Source of the DNA: Gammaproteobacteria bacterium
GTDB taxonomy: Bacteria; Pseudomonadota; Gammaproteobacteria; Chromatiales; Chromatiaceae
Assembly: GCA_024275295.1 (NCBI GenBank)
Contig: JAJRZI010000116.1
Span: 1-64,000, forward strand
DNA length: 64,000 nt
Direction: 5' to 3'
The notes below the pieces were generated by a model. That model had not been told where the DNA came from. It worked only from the letters and a program-made list of their open reading frames with translations, and did not search any database. The position numbers and the translations under genes were made by a program. Of the stretch, positions 28,609 to 37,879 are shown one piece after another. The first letter of the stretch is position 1. Every line of letters starts with the position of its first letter.

Positions 28609-31600
28609 TCACGGGGAAGCCACCTCATAAGCCCCCATGGTATAACCTGCACCACTGGGTCTTGGATTGCCATCATAATCATCCAGCGGCGTCAGTGGAT
28701 CCAATGTATCACCACCCTGCAGCACCAGGTCAAGCACGGCATCCGGCGTGTAGGCATACCCCTGAAGGTGATAATCACCTGCTATGATAGGTGCATTGGC
28801 AGCCGGTATTGGCAATACAAACTTCGGATCATTCATCTTGTTACCTGTCCCGGCATACCCCCCCTGAACCACAGAGTAGGTCACATCATAGCCAGCAGCC
28901 AATTGATCTTCCGGGCTAAAGCATTCATCCAGATTGCCCCAGAAGATGCTGTATTTGGCCGTCACCGAACCAGGGCCTTTAATAGCACCGCCCTTCTGCG
29001 CCCGGTTGCCTGCAAAGGTGCTGTTGATGATGGTTGCAGAGCATCCTGAAAGTACATACAGCCCCGCCCCCTCATTGGATTGACCCGATTTACCATTCCC
29101 ACTCACAAGGGCATTAATCAGCGTTACCGTACCCACACGGCAGTAGATACCTGTACCCTCATCGCCATTATTACCTCTGATCCAGCTGCGTTTGAAGACG
29201 GGATTTCCAGAGAAAATATAGACACCCGCACCATGCGCATAGGTATAGGTAAAGTTGTCTTCAACGATGGACTGCTCAATCGTCGGTGAGGCACCAAAGA
29301 TATAGATACCACGGGAGTTGTTGCCACCACCGGATCGGGCATTATCAAGCGTGAAGCCCTGTATGGTAGAGGTATTGTTGCTGCGAATATCCATAACCGG
29401 GCTATCTGCACCCGTGCCCGTGACCGTGACACTACCGGCACCATCACGCGACTTGAGGGTGATGTTTACATAGTCAGCACCTCCAGGGCCATCCGTACCC
29501 AGCGTCAGGTTCTCGGCATAGATGCCTGGCAATACCACAACAAGATCACCGTTACTGGCTGCATCTATCGCCGCCTGAATCGTGCTGTGGTAAGGCCCGA
29601 TACCGGAGCAGTCAGTCTGGCAAACCACCTGATCACCATAGGGTATATAGACTGTTGCCGTCTGTTGCGGGAAGCCAGCAATAAACCCATTGCTATCATG
29701 GAACGTCATCCGCACATCGTACGTCTTACCTCCTTCTAATCCCATTATGGTCGTCGTAAAGGGCGAGGGTACATGCGGATGGCTGTTTGAACCCCAGGTT
29801 ATCCAACCTTCGGTATTACTCGGCTTATACTCGATACTGTAACTGTTATCAGCATTCACATCCTGCAGATAGGGCATTGATATATTGATGGCTCCACTGC
29901 CTGCGTATGAGGCAGACGCCATCAGGGCTATGGTGCCGTTATTAACCAGCTCAATATTGCTTATCATCTGCGTGGGTGGCTCTCCACCCACAAAGCCGTC
30001 CGCATCATTGTAGGTCATGCGCACATCATATATCCCACCCACGCTGAGACCTGTAATGACCGCAGTAAATGGCGATGCTGCATGTGGCTGCGGATCTGGC
30101 ATCCATCTGTTCCAGAGAGTTTCACTGCTTGGCTTATACTCAAGCGTGTAGCTGTTACTGTCATTGGCATCGTTGGCATACGGCATGCTGATATAGAGCG
30201 AATCGACACTGCGCGCCGAGGCCATCGCCACACCCGACGTGGTTCCATTGTACGGCAGTGTAATATCCGATATTTCAACCGGATTTGCGCCACTCACCGC
30301 ATCATCGGCGTACGTCAGCTGAACCCTGTATGTTTCACCAGGTATCAACCCCGTAATCGTAGTGAGGTAGGGTGGGGCCACATGCGGCGCATCAACCACA
30401 TGATCAGTCCAACTGCCACATGAGTTCTGCAGACAGTATCTGACGGTATAACTGTTATCGGCATCGGCATCGCCGCTGTACCCCATACTCACATCGATGG
30501 AATCATCTGCACCCGGTGTTACTTCTGCACGAGCCGTTGTGATATTGGTTGAATTGTCCATTGGCTTATAGGTTACATACTGCAGACACTCCCAGCTAAT
30601 GTTGCCAAACCCACCATAAATATCAAGGCCCGTTATATCATCGCCGGTAGAAACAATGGTTGATTTGCCATTAAATGGATTCCCCTCAATGCATGCGATC
30701 AGGCTATCACCCGGAGAGTAGAGAGCCGGAATGATATAGACACCATTCGTTGTCACACCAGACCCGGCCATCATGCCATTGTGCACCAGACGAACGACTG
30801 AACCATCAGCGATAGGCGTTATGCCGCTGTCTATATAGACAGTCCCGGAAACCGTCCGGGTGAAATTGATATTAAGGGTGCTGTCAGACGTTGCCGCACC
30901 TGTTGCCTCTGTGGTATTGCTTAATGCAAAAAACCGATAGTTTATATTTTCATCACCCGCAGCAGAAAGCATCAGTGTCTTCGAGTAGATCTTGCCATCT
31001 GCATAGTTATCATCCGACTGATCCGATGCCAGCATGTCGTGCTTTTCATTTGATTCATAGAGGCCATTATCATTGGCATCCAGCCATAACTGAATCGGTG
31101 AAGGGGGCCGGTTCAACGGATCTGCATAGTTAACACGAAATTCAAAATTTGCACTGCCCATCGCCGTATCTGGATAGACACCATCTGAAAGATAGTAGGC
31201 TTCACCTGTCCAGTTTAGCGTTGATGCTGTGCTGACAATGACATAGCGGGAATAGCGCTCTTTGGCTTTGTCTACATTGGTTGGCTCACCCGTTGCTGTG
31301 CTCTTGCCATCCGTAAAGTAAAAACGATAGCGCAGACGCTCGTCACCAGAACTGTATATAGTGATAGGTGATGAAACATATAATTCACCATTTCGGTAAT
31401 CCACACCTGCGCCTGCTTTATTCAGATTGTGTTTCTCTGCTTCTGAATAGATATAATCATCATTGGCATCAATCCAGACTTGTGACACCCTGGGCGCGTC
31501 ACCATCGGCATCTCTGTATTTGACGCGAAAGACAAAAGATCCGCCCGCTGCGCCCTTATTAGGGTGCACACCATCATTTTCAAAATTTGTATCACCTGAC

Positions 31601-34600
31601 CAAATCAACAGTGGGACACCATTATCCACCATGACCTGCTGGGTTACGGCCGGAGCGCCCATAGCCGCATGCCCCCCTGCCGCAGAGAAGAGACGGTAGT
31701 TCACTGCACCGTCACCCAGATGATACAGTTGTGCTGTATAGCTATAGCGTTCACCGTTACTGAAATCACCGTCATCGAAGGTACCGGTTGCGCCGGCCAA
31801 CTTCATCATGGTGTGCTTTTCACTCTCCTCAAAGGCGCCATTATCATTGGCATCAATCCATACTTCCATGGATGCCGGAGGGACGCCACCCGCATCGGTG
31901 TAATCGACCCGAAACTCAAAACTCGAACCACCCGGTGCCCGATCCGGGTTGACGGCATCTACTGTAAAATTGCTCTCCCCTGTCCAGGTCAGGATCGGGA
32001 TGCGGTTTATGCCCTGATACTCGTAGGCGCCGATATCCGCATCGGCTCTGGCATTGCCATCACGATCATCAGCAAGCGCTCCGGTACCGGCATGATTAAT
32101 CGCATCCGATAGGGGCTGGATATGGTAATCACGGCCTGCAGCATTTGAAAAGTTGGGGTCATTTTCCGACAGATAGCCACCTGTGGTCGGCGAATTTGAT
32201 GCTGGCGCAAAGACCGGCTCATCAAAGAGATCGACATCGCCATCATTTTGCACAATGGCATCAGTGATTGTCAGTGTGCCGCCATTGGAATAGACGGCAT
32301 GCCCTGAGGCTGAACCGGAGCTATTATTCCAGAGAATGCTATTGGTCAGAGTTATGGTACCGCTATTGCTGAAGATCCCCCCACCCGATGTTGATGCGGT
32401 GTTATTGGCCAGCGTACTGTTGTTCAGCGTCAGACTAACACCTCCATTCACCATAAAACCGCCACCCCTACCAACAGCTGTATTATCCGTAACCACACAG
32501 TTATCAAATAAACTTGCTGCACTGACGTAGGCTGCACCACCCTCGCCTCCAGCCTGGTTGCCAGAGAGACTGCACTGGGTGGCATTGACACTCTTGCCAT
32601 TTGTATAGAGGGCGCCACCTGCCGCACCTGCGGTATTATCCGTCATGGTTACATTGGTCAGTGTCAATGCACCCGTTATATTCTGGAGAAAAATGGCGCC
32701 ACCCGCATTACTCACGGAATTATTGCTGAGTACCGTATTGGTAAAGACGGGGTTCGATCCTCCATTAAAGGCCACACCACCACCGCGCCCTGCGGTATTT
32801 GAATAGATCTCGGAATCAGATACCCGCAGGGTAACGTTTCCGCCCAGGTAGATACCGCCACCATCCCCGCCACTGCGGTTATTACCGTGGATCTTGCTGT
32901 TCCTGACATCCATGGTGCCGCTGTAATTCGTGGATATGCCGCTAAGACCACCGGTGATCTGGAAGCCGTCAACGATGATGGTTCCCCAGACGCCTTGCAG
33001 GTAGATCACGTTATTTGCCGGGGCGGTGGCCTGTATGGTAGTGAGATCCGCGCCGCAGATGGATTGCAGCCTGGTGTCGTTGTCATTGCCATTGTTGGAC
33101 TGAAGGTAGAGATCCTCCACATAGACCCCCTGATCGACCAGCACCGTATGTGCGCCATCCACTGCATCAATGGCTGCCTGAATGCTGTTGTACCAGGTTG
33201 GGCCACTGGAGGCAGGGGTTTTGCGAACGCCCTTTGTCGTCCCACTGCTATCATAAACGGTGAGATATTTATCCGCAGTGGCGGGATCACCAATAGCGGC
33301 ATCGGCGTGGCCACCTGCCGGGCCAACATCAATCGCTGAAAAACGGTATTTCAGGCTGCCGCTCGCCGTTGGTGTGACGGTTGCCGTGTACTGCTCTCCT
33401 GTCGTGGCCCAATTGCCACCGCCACCAACCAGGGTCATGGCAACCTCTTCACCGCCACCATCGTAGGTGCCGTTGCCATTGAGATCGACCAGCAGTTTTA
33501 CCGCTCCGGGGCCGGCACCCCAATCATCCACATCGGTATATTTGAGCCTGAATTCCGTCGCCACCGATTGCAGGGTTCTGTTTGGTCTTGCACTATCAAC
33601 ACGGCAGTCAGAGGCATCCGTCACCCACTGCAACACCGCCGGTGAGTTGCTACTGGAGAGCACTGAAAAGCTGCTCCAGCGGGTGGGATCACCCACGGCA
33701 TCATCCATACCATCACTGGCGCTAAAGGCATATTGGGCAGAACCGGCAGCAGTGCTCGCATAGCTGACACTCTTGGTGTAGGTGTAGATCTTGCCTGCGA
33801 GGTAATCGCCACCCGCCACCGGGGTCATGGCATAGCTGGCATCCGCAACGCCATCGTTGTTCAAATCCTCCAGCATCAGGATGGATGCAGGGGGTTCGCC
33901 ATCCCCATCGGAATAACTCACCCGGAAGGTAAGACGAGTGCCATCGCCGCCCGTATCCGGGTGGACGCCATCACTCTCGTACTCGCTTTCACCACTCCAT
34001 ACCAGCTGTGGCGCAATATTCACAACCCGTACCGTATTCACTATCGTGGCAGGGCCGGTGGCGACACCATCTTCATCAACCGCCTCAAAATAGTATTTGA
34101 TCAGACCGTCACCCACCCTGGAGAGAGTCATGCTTTTGCTGTAGTCCCGACCATAGCTGTAGGGCATGGTCTGACCCGCCACCTCATCCATCACAAACCG
34201 CTCACTCCCGACATCGAACAGGTCATCGTTGTCGATATCCACCCAGAGGTAGATGGAACGTGGTGCTGCCTGATCCGGCGCATCATTATCCCAGTCCTTG
34301 TACTTCACCCGGAAGGTGATATTGGTGCCCGGCTCTACCGCATCCGGGCTGACGCCATCATGCTCAAAACCTGTGGTGCCTGCCCAATCCAGAATGGGGA
34401 TCTGTTCTGTGTTCTGAACCGGGGTGCGGGTCACTTCATAAATGGTGCTGCCGTGGCACTGCTCCGCACAGTAACCGTAGGTTGCGACCGGCCCCCAGAA
34501 ATAGGAGCGGTTACTGGCCGACAGCGTCAGGTTTGGCGGATCTGGCGGGATGTTGCCGTTTGGCCGGGTGGTGATGTTTGAATTGCCATACCAGACCCTG

Positions 34601-36732
34601 ATCCCCTTTTTCTGCGCCGCACCGGCATTGGGATCGACCTCCAGTATCTTGCCCGTGCGGATCATGGCAAAGTTGCTGGTACCATGAGGGTTATGGCAGA
34701 CGATACAGGTCAGTTTACTGTTCCAGCTGCCACTCCAGTCACTGCTCACATTGATGGCGCCCCTGGAGAGATGCCTGTAGTGCAGGTTTCGATAAGGGGA
34801 TTGCGTATCATCGTAGTAGTTTGATGTCTGAGGGCCATTGCCACCATCCGCTGTATCCGTAATGGCCTCAAAATCATGGCAGCTGAAGCAGAGCTGATAG
34901 TTGGACTCCTTGGGCGGAATATAGCCATCGGTCAATGGCATCTGCATGGGATATTTCAGCCGGTAGCTGTTCTGATATTCCGTCGGATCGCAGCCATCGG
35001 CGCAATCATAGGAGCGCTGGTTGCCGTCAATATGTGGCAGTCTGGGGTCATGACAGTCATTACACTCCCGCCCGGGGCCGGGCTTCGAGCCACCACTGGA
35101 GGGTATGCTTTGATCACTCGGCAGGCCGTGCCCGGTCTTGTAAAAACCCCAGCCAACGCCGTAGTTGTAGGGGGCATCCTCATCACCGATAACCGGGGGC
35201 GCAAAGACATCAACATCACGCATTATCCCGGCCTCTGCATCCCAGGCCGTTGTATTGATATGGGATGAGTTGGGCGCTGATGCCTGCCACTCATCATGAC
35301 AGCCCGCACACCACTTCTCTTTACCCGGCTTGAGGGTGGTATTATCGGCGCGGTAGACCCCATTGGAACGCCAGTTATCCTTGGCACCCACTGAATTCCC
35401 CACCGTGTTCACGCCGTTGTAGCTGCCCTCCGGGCTGTGACATGCATCGCAAACGTCGGTCTCGTCCAGGGTGAAAAGTCCGTCCTCATTGCGATCCACG
35501 CCTGACTTGAAGGTCGGCATATTGTAGATGTCATGACAGCTATTGCAGTAGATACCGGGGCCACGCCGGTCATCTGCACCAGCACTGGCCGGGGTGGTCT
35601 TCCCCCAACCCTCTCCAGAGGTGATCCAGCTTTCGGTGTGGGTGGAGTGGGCGGTGGTGGAGCCAAAGCCGCGCGAGGGCGCTTGCGACAGGCGTGATGG
35701 ATCATCCGGGTTGTAGGGGTATTGCCCGTCGATCATGTAGTAGGTGCCCTCTTCATGGCCGTGGCACTCGACACAGAGGTCAACGCGGGTGTAGCCCTTG
35801 CCGTGGCCAAAGCCCCCGATGTGTTTGTGACATTTAGCGGTACAGGTCTCACCTGCCGTGCCGTTGGGGTCGCCCCGGTCGGCATTGCGGTGCATCTGGT
35901 CATCGCCGGTGCCATCATTTCTGAAGTGGCCGGTCTTGGTGTGGCAGACCTGGCAGACACCATCCAGGGTGCTGTCGCTGTCAGCGTAGGAGTTGGCGCC
36001 ACTGTTCCTGAAGAATTTAACCTTTTTCCAGGTTCCCGGTTCGCCGCTGCCCGGTACTTTGATCGCGTCTTTAATCAGTTTGCCGTAGATGATGGCGTAG
36101 GTGTCGCCGGGCGCAATACGGGTGAGGTCGATACTGCCATCGAGGGTCAGGGTGGTGGCGGTGTTACTGAGCACTCTGTAGCTGAGGTTGTCGAGTGGAG
36201 TGCTCGGGTTTACCGGGTTCTGGGCATTGATGTTGGGGTAGATCACCCGTCCAGCGTGTTCATCCACTTGCCAGTTTGCCCCGGCGTCTGTCAGGGTGCT
36301 GAACATGGGGCCGCTGGTGGCTTGAGTCAGGGTGCCTGAGGCAAGGTAGGATTGCTCGCCGTAGACCTTGAACTGGAGCTGGGAGTGTGGCCAGTGACAG
36401 GTTCGGCATTCGATAAACCATTCGCCAAACTGGTTGCCGGTCTGCTGACTGGAGTGTGGCACCCGGTAGGGGGCCAGTTGGGGGCCGGTGTGGCAGCTCC
36501 AGCAGAGGTTGTTGGGGTTGGTATCATCCCCATCCATTTCGGGGTGGGGCGTTGAGGGTTTGAGCAGCTTGGCCTCTATGCTGCTGAGGTCGTGACAGTT
36601 CAGGCAGCTGAGGCCAGGGAGTATGGGATTGGATGGCTCATGCGGAAAATCCAGGCCACTGGCCACCAGTGCGATCAATGTCAGTGGCAACGCAAGCATT
36701 AATCTTGCAAAAATTGTTATTGTTCCCTTCAT
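28609..36732 (-). CDS. Giant exported multihaem protein A: 13-haem-motif domain, Ig-like calcium repeats, two beta-helices
   Basis: The 2707-residue protein has a signal peptide (LMLALPLTLIALVASGLDFP). From residue 43 to about 757 it has eleven CxxCH motifs (CLNCH, CWSCH, CRTCH, CQVCH and so on) plus two CxxxCH (CTAKCH, CAEQCH). Between motifs 7 and 8 lies an EF-hand-type loop, DRNEDGLFTLDE (residues 413-424). Then come about six Ig-like repeats with D-x-N-D-N-G loops (about 777-1160 and 1577-1955), split by a right-handed beta-helix (about 1164-1570); then fibronectin-like repeats (about 2060-2360) and a second beta-helix to the end. No C-terminal anchor motif is evident. I infer a periplasmic or cell-surface electron-transfer protein with a long stalk. 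Protein B at 39905-49903 is a paralogue. Confidence 0.92.
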   Translation of the reverse strand: MKGTITIFARLMLALPLTLIALVASGLDFPHEPSNPILPGLSCLNCHDLSSIEAKLLKPSTPHPEMDGDDTNPNNLCWSCHTGPQLAPYRVPHSSQQTGNQFGEWFIECRTCHWPHSQLQFKVYGEQSYLASGTLTQATSGPMFSTLTDAGANWQVDEHAGRVIYPNINAQNPVNPSTPLDNLSYRVLSNTATTLTLDGSIDLTRIAPGDTYAIIYGKLIKDAIKVPGSGEPGTWKKVKFFRNSGANSYADSDSTLDGVCQVCHTKTGHFRNDGTGDDQMHRNADRGDPNGTAGETCTAKCHKHIGGFGHGKGYTRVDLCVECHGHEEGTYYMIDGQYPYNPDDPSRLSQAPSRGFGSTTAHSTHTESWITSGEGWGKTTPASAGADDRRGPGIYCNSCHDIYNMPTFKSGVDRNEDGLFTLDETDVCDACHSPEGSYNGVNTVGNSVGAKDNWRSNGVYRADNTTLKPGKEKWCAGCHDEWQASAPNSSHINTTAWDAEAGIMRDVDVFAPPVIGDEDAPYNYGVGWGFYKTGHGLPSDQSIPSSGGSKPGPGRECNDCHDPRLPHIDGNQRSYDCADGCDPTEYQNSYRLKYPMQMPLTDGYIPPKESNYQLCFSCHDFEAITDTADGGNGPQTSNYYDDTQSPYRNLHYRHLSRGAINVSSDWSGSWNSKLTCIVCHNPHGTSNFAMIRTGKILEVDPNAGAAQKKGIRVWYGNSNITTRPNGNIPPDPPNLTLSASNRSYFWGPVATYGYCAEQCHGSTIYEVTRTPVQNTEQIPILDWAGTTGFEHDGVSPDAVEPGTNITFRVKYKDWDNDAPDQAAPRSIYLWVDIDNDDLFDVGSERFVMDEVAGQTMPYSYGRDYSKSMTLSRVGDGLIKYYFEAVDEDGVATGPATIVNTVRVVNIAPQLVWSGESEYESDGVHPDTGGDGTRLTFRVSYSDGDGEPPASILMLEDLNNDGVADASYAMTPVAGGDYLAGKIYTYTKSVSYASTAAGSAQYAFSASDGMDDAVGDPTRWSSFSVLSSSNSPAVLQWVTDASDCRVDSARPNRTLQSVATEFRLKYTDVDDWGAGPGAVKLLVDLNGNGTYDGGGEEVAMTLVGGGGNWATTGEQYTATVTPTASGSLKYRFSAIDVGPAGGHADAAIGDPATADKYLTVYDSSGTTKGVRKTPASSGPTWYNSIQAAIDAVDGAHTVLVDQGVYVEDLYLQSNNGNDNDTRLQSICGADLTTIQATAPANNVIYLQGVWGTIIVDGFQITGGLSGISTNYSGTMDVRNSKIHGNNRSGGDGGGIYLGGNVTLRVSDSEIYSNTAGRGGGVAFNGGSNPVFTNTVLSNNSVSNAGGAIFLQNITGALTLTNVTMTDNTAGAAGGALYTNGKSVNATQCSLSGNQAGGEGGAAYVSAASLFDNCVVTDNTAVGRGGGFMVNGGVSLTLNNSTLANNTASTSGGGIFSNSGTITLTNSILWNNSSGSASGHAVYSNGGTLTITDAIVQNDGDVDLFDEPVFAPASNSPTTGGYLSENDPNFSNAAGRDYHIQPLSDAINHAGTGALADDRDGNARADADIGAYEYQGINRIPILTWTGESNFTVDAVNPDRAPGGSSFEFRVDYTDAGGVPPASMEVWIDANDNGAFEESEKHTMMKLAGATGTFDDGDFSNGERYSYTAQLYHLGDGAVNYRLFSAAGGHAAMGAPAVTQQVMVDNGVPLLIWSGDTNFENDGVHPNKGAAGGSFVFRVKYRDADGDAPRVSQVWIDANDDYIYSEAEKHNLNKAGAGVDYRNGELYVSSPITIYSSGDERLRYRFYFTDGKSTATGEPTNVDKAKERYSRYVIVSTASTLNWTGEAYYLSDGVYPDTAMGSANFEFRVNYADPLNRPPSPIQLWLDANDNGLYESNEKHDMLASDQSDDNYADGKIYSKTLMLSAAGDENINYRFFALSNTTEATGAATSDSTLNINFTRTVSGTVYIDSGITPIADGSVVRLVHNGMMAGSGVTTNGVYIIPALYSPGDSLIACIEGNPFNGKSTIVSTGDDITGLDIYGGFGNISWECLQYVTYKPMDNSTNITTARAEVTPGADDSIDVSMGYSGDADADNSYTVRYCLQNSCGSWTDHVVDAPHVAPPYLTTITGLIPGETYRVQLTYADDAVSGANPVEISDITLPYNGTTSGVAMASARSVDSLYISMPYANDANDSNSYTLEYKPSSETLWNRWMPDPQPHAASPFTAVITGLSVGGIYDVRMTYNDADGFVGGEPPTQMISNIELVNNGTIALMASASYAGSGAINISMPYLQDVNADNSYSIEYKPSNTEGWITWGSNSHPHVPSPFTTTIMGLEGGKTYDVRMTFHDSNGFIAGFPQQTATVYIPYGDQVVCQTDCSGIGPYHSTIQAAIDAASNGDLVVVLPGIYAENLTLGTDGPGGADYVNITLKSRDGAGSVTVTGTGADSPVMDIRSNNTSTIQGFTLDNARSGGGNNSRGIYIFGASPTIEQSIVEDNFTYTYAHGAGVYIFSGNPVFKRSWIRGNNGDEGTGIYCRVGTVTLINALVSGNGKSGQSNEGAGLYVLSGCSATIINSTFAGNRAQKGGAIKGPGSVTAKYSIFWGNLDECFSPEDQLAAGYDVTYSVVQGGYAGTGNKMNDPKFVLPIPAANAPIIAGDYHLQGYAYTPDAVLDLVLQGGDTLDPLTPLDDYDGNPRPSGAGYTMGAYEVASP

Positions 36733-36991
36733 ATATTTACCCTTGCCTGCCGCCTGGATTTTACTTTTAATCGCATATTACCATACTCAGCCAGGTGAAT
36801 TTATCCGACCCACAGGTCAATATTCAAGCCCTATAGCGCAAAATGAGATATTACTTCCCCTTTAACCTGAAATTACAAAGGGTCATTTTTTATCTGGATC
36901 CGCTGGTTTCTGGTATAACTAAAGCCAATGACAGACCCCATTGAAATCAGTTAAATGCCCATCAAAAAACTTGATACAAAAAATAAAAATC

Positions 36992-37879
36992 ATGCGCACA
37001 CTTACAGCACTCATTCTGTTTTTGATTACATTTCATAGTTATGCAGAGAGCCTTGCATATCAACAGGGCAGAGAAGAAGCAGACAAAGGGAATTATGATC
37101 AGGCTTACACTATTTTTTTAAATGCAGCCAAACAGGGAGATGCATGGTCACAGTTTGGGCTGGGAGTGCTTTATCTCAATGGAGAGGGAACACCTGTAGA
37201 TATAACCAGCTCTACTCACTGGTTTCAAAAGGCCGCTACCCAAGGTCTCTCTTTCGCCCAATTCAACCTTGGCAATGCCTATCTGCATGGCAGAGGGGTT
37301 GAACCTGACCTGACCAAAGCTGCATTTTGGTGGCAACAGGCAGCAGAACAAGACAATGCAAACGCTCAAAGCAACCTGGGCACATTAATGTACTTTGACT
37401 ACGCCACCGAAACCAGCAAAAGACTGGGGATAGCCTGGCTAATGGTTGCTGCCAATAAAGGTGATAATGCAGCACGCACACGGTTGGCACAAATCAACAA
37501 CACCGATAGCGATGATAACAACTCAATCTGGCAATCAGATCCAGAGCTAAGTGAAGTCAAAATCCTGAGCATGCCATCCAATCATTTCAGCATTAACTTG
37601 TTTACTGCAAAACAGCAAAACTCTGTAGAGAATTTTCTACGCAAATATGATCTGGGGGGCAAAGCCTATATATACCGGCTTCCTCGGGATGACTCATTTT
37701 TATACGGCATTTTATATGGCAGCTATCCCAGTAGAGAAGCTGCAAAAGAGACCATCAGTAACATGCGCCCAGAGCTGCGTAAACATGCCCCCTGGTCAGT
37801 CACGCTTAACTCTATTCAAAACAGTATTCGCACCATACAAACCAGGCAACTGGAACAAGTGGCCGCATCAAATCACTGA
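36992..37879 (+). CDS. SEL1-repeat protein with SPOR-like C-terminus
   Basis: I chose ATG 36992, which opens a signal peptide (MRTLTALILFLITFHSYAES), giving 295 residues. The frame is open upstream to a TTG at 36941. Residues 25-160 contain SEL1 repeats (GDAWSQFGLGVLYLNGEGTP, AQFNLGNAYLHGRGVEPDLT). The C-terminal part (FSINLFTAKQQNSVENFLRK and FLYGILYGSYPSREAAKETI) has the look of a SPOR peptidoglycan-binding domain. It is probably periplasmic and may mark septal peptidoglycan or scaffold other proteins. It is divergent from giant protein A and converges, with a 7-bp overlap, on the TMTC-like gene. Confidence 0.85.
   Translation: MRTLTALILFLITFHSYAESLAYQQGREEADKGNYDQAYTIFLNAAKQGDAWSQFGLGVLYLNGEGTPVDITSSTHWFQKAATQGLSFAQFNLGNAYLHGRGVEPDLTKAAFWWQQAAEQDNANAQSNLGTLMYFDYATETSKRLGIAWLMVAANKGDNAARTRLAQINNTDSDDNNSIWQSDPELSEVKILSMPSNHFSINLFTAKQQNSVENFLRKYDLGGKAYIYRLPRDDSFLYGILYGSYPSREAAKETISNMRPELRKHAPWSVTLNSIQNSIRTIQTRQLEQVAASNH

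Noticed and set aside
28768-36555. Long plus-strand frames opposite giant protein A (up to 282 residues)
   Set aside because: They lie wholly opposite a continuous 2707-codon gene with clear domains; open antisense frames are expected from its codon bias.
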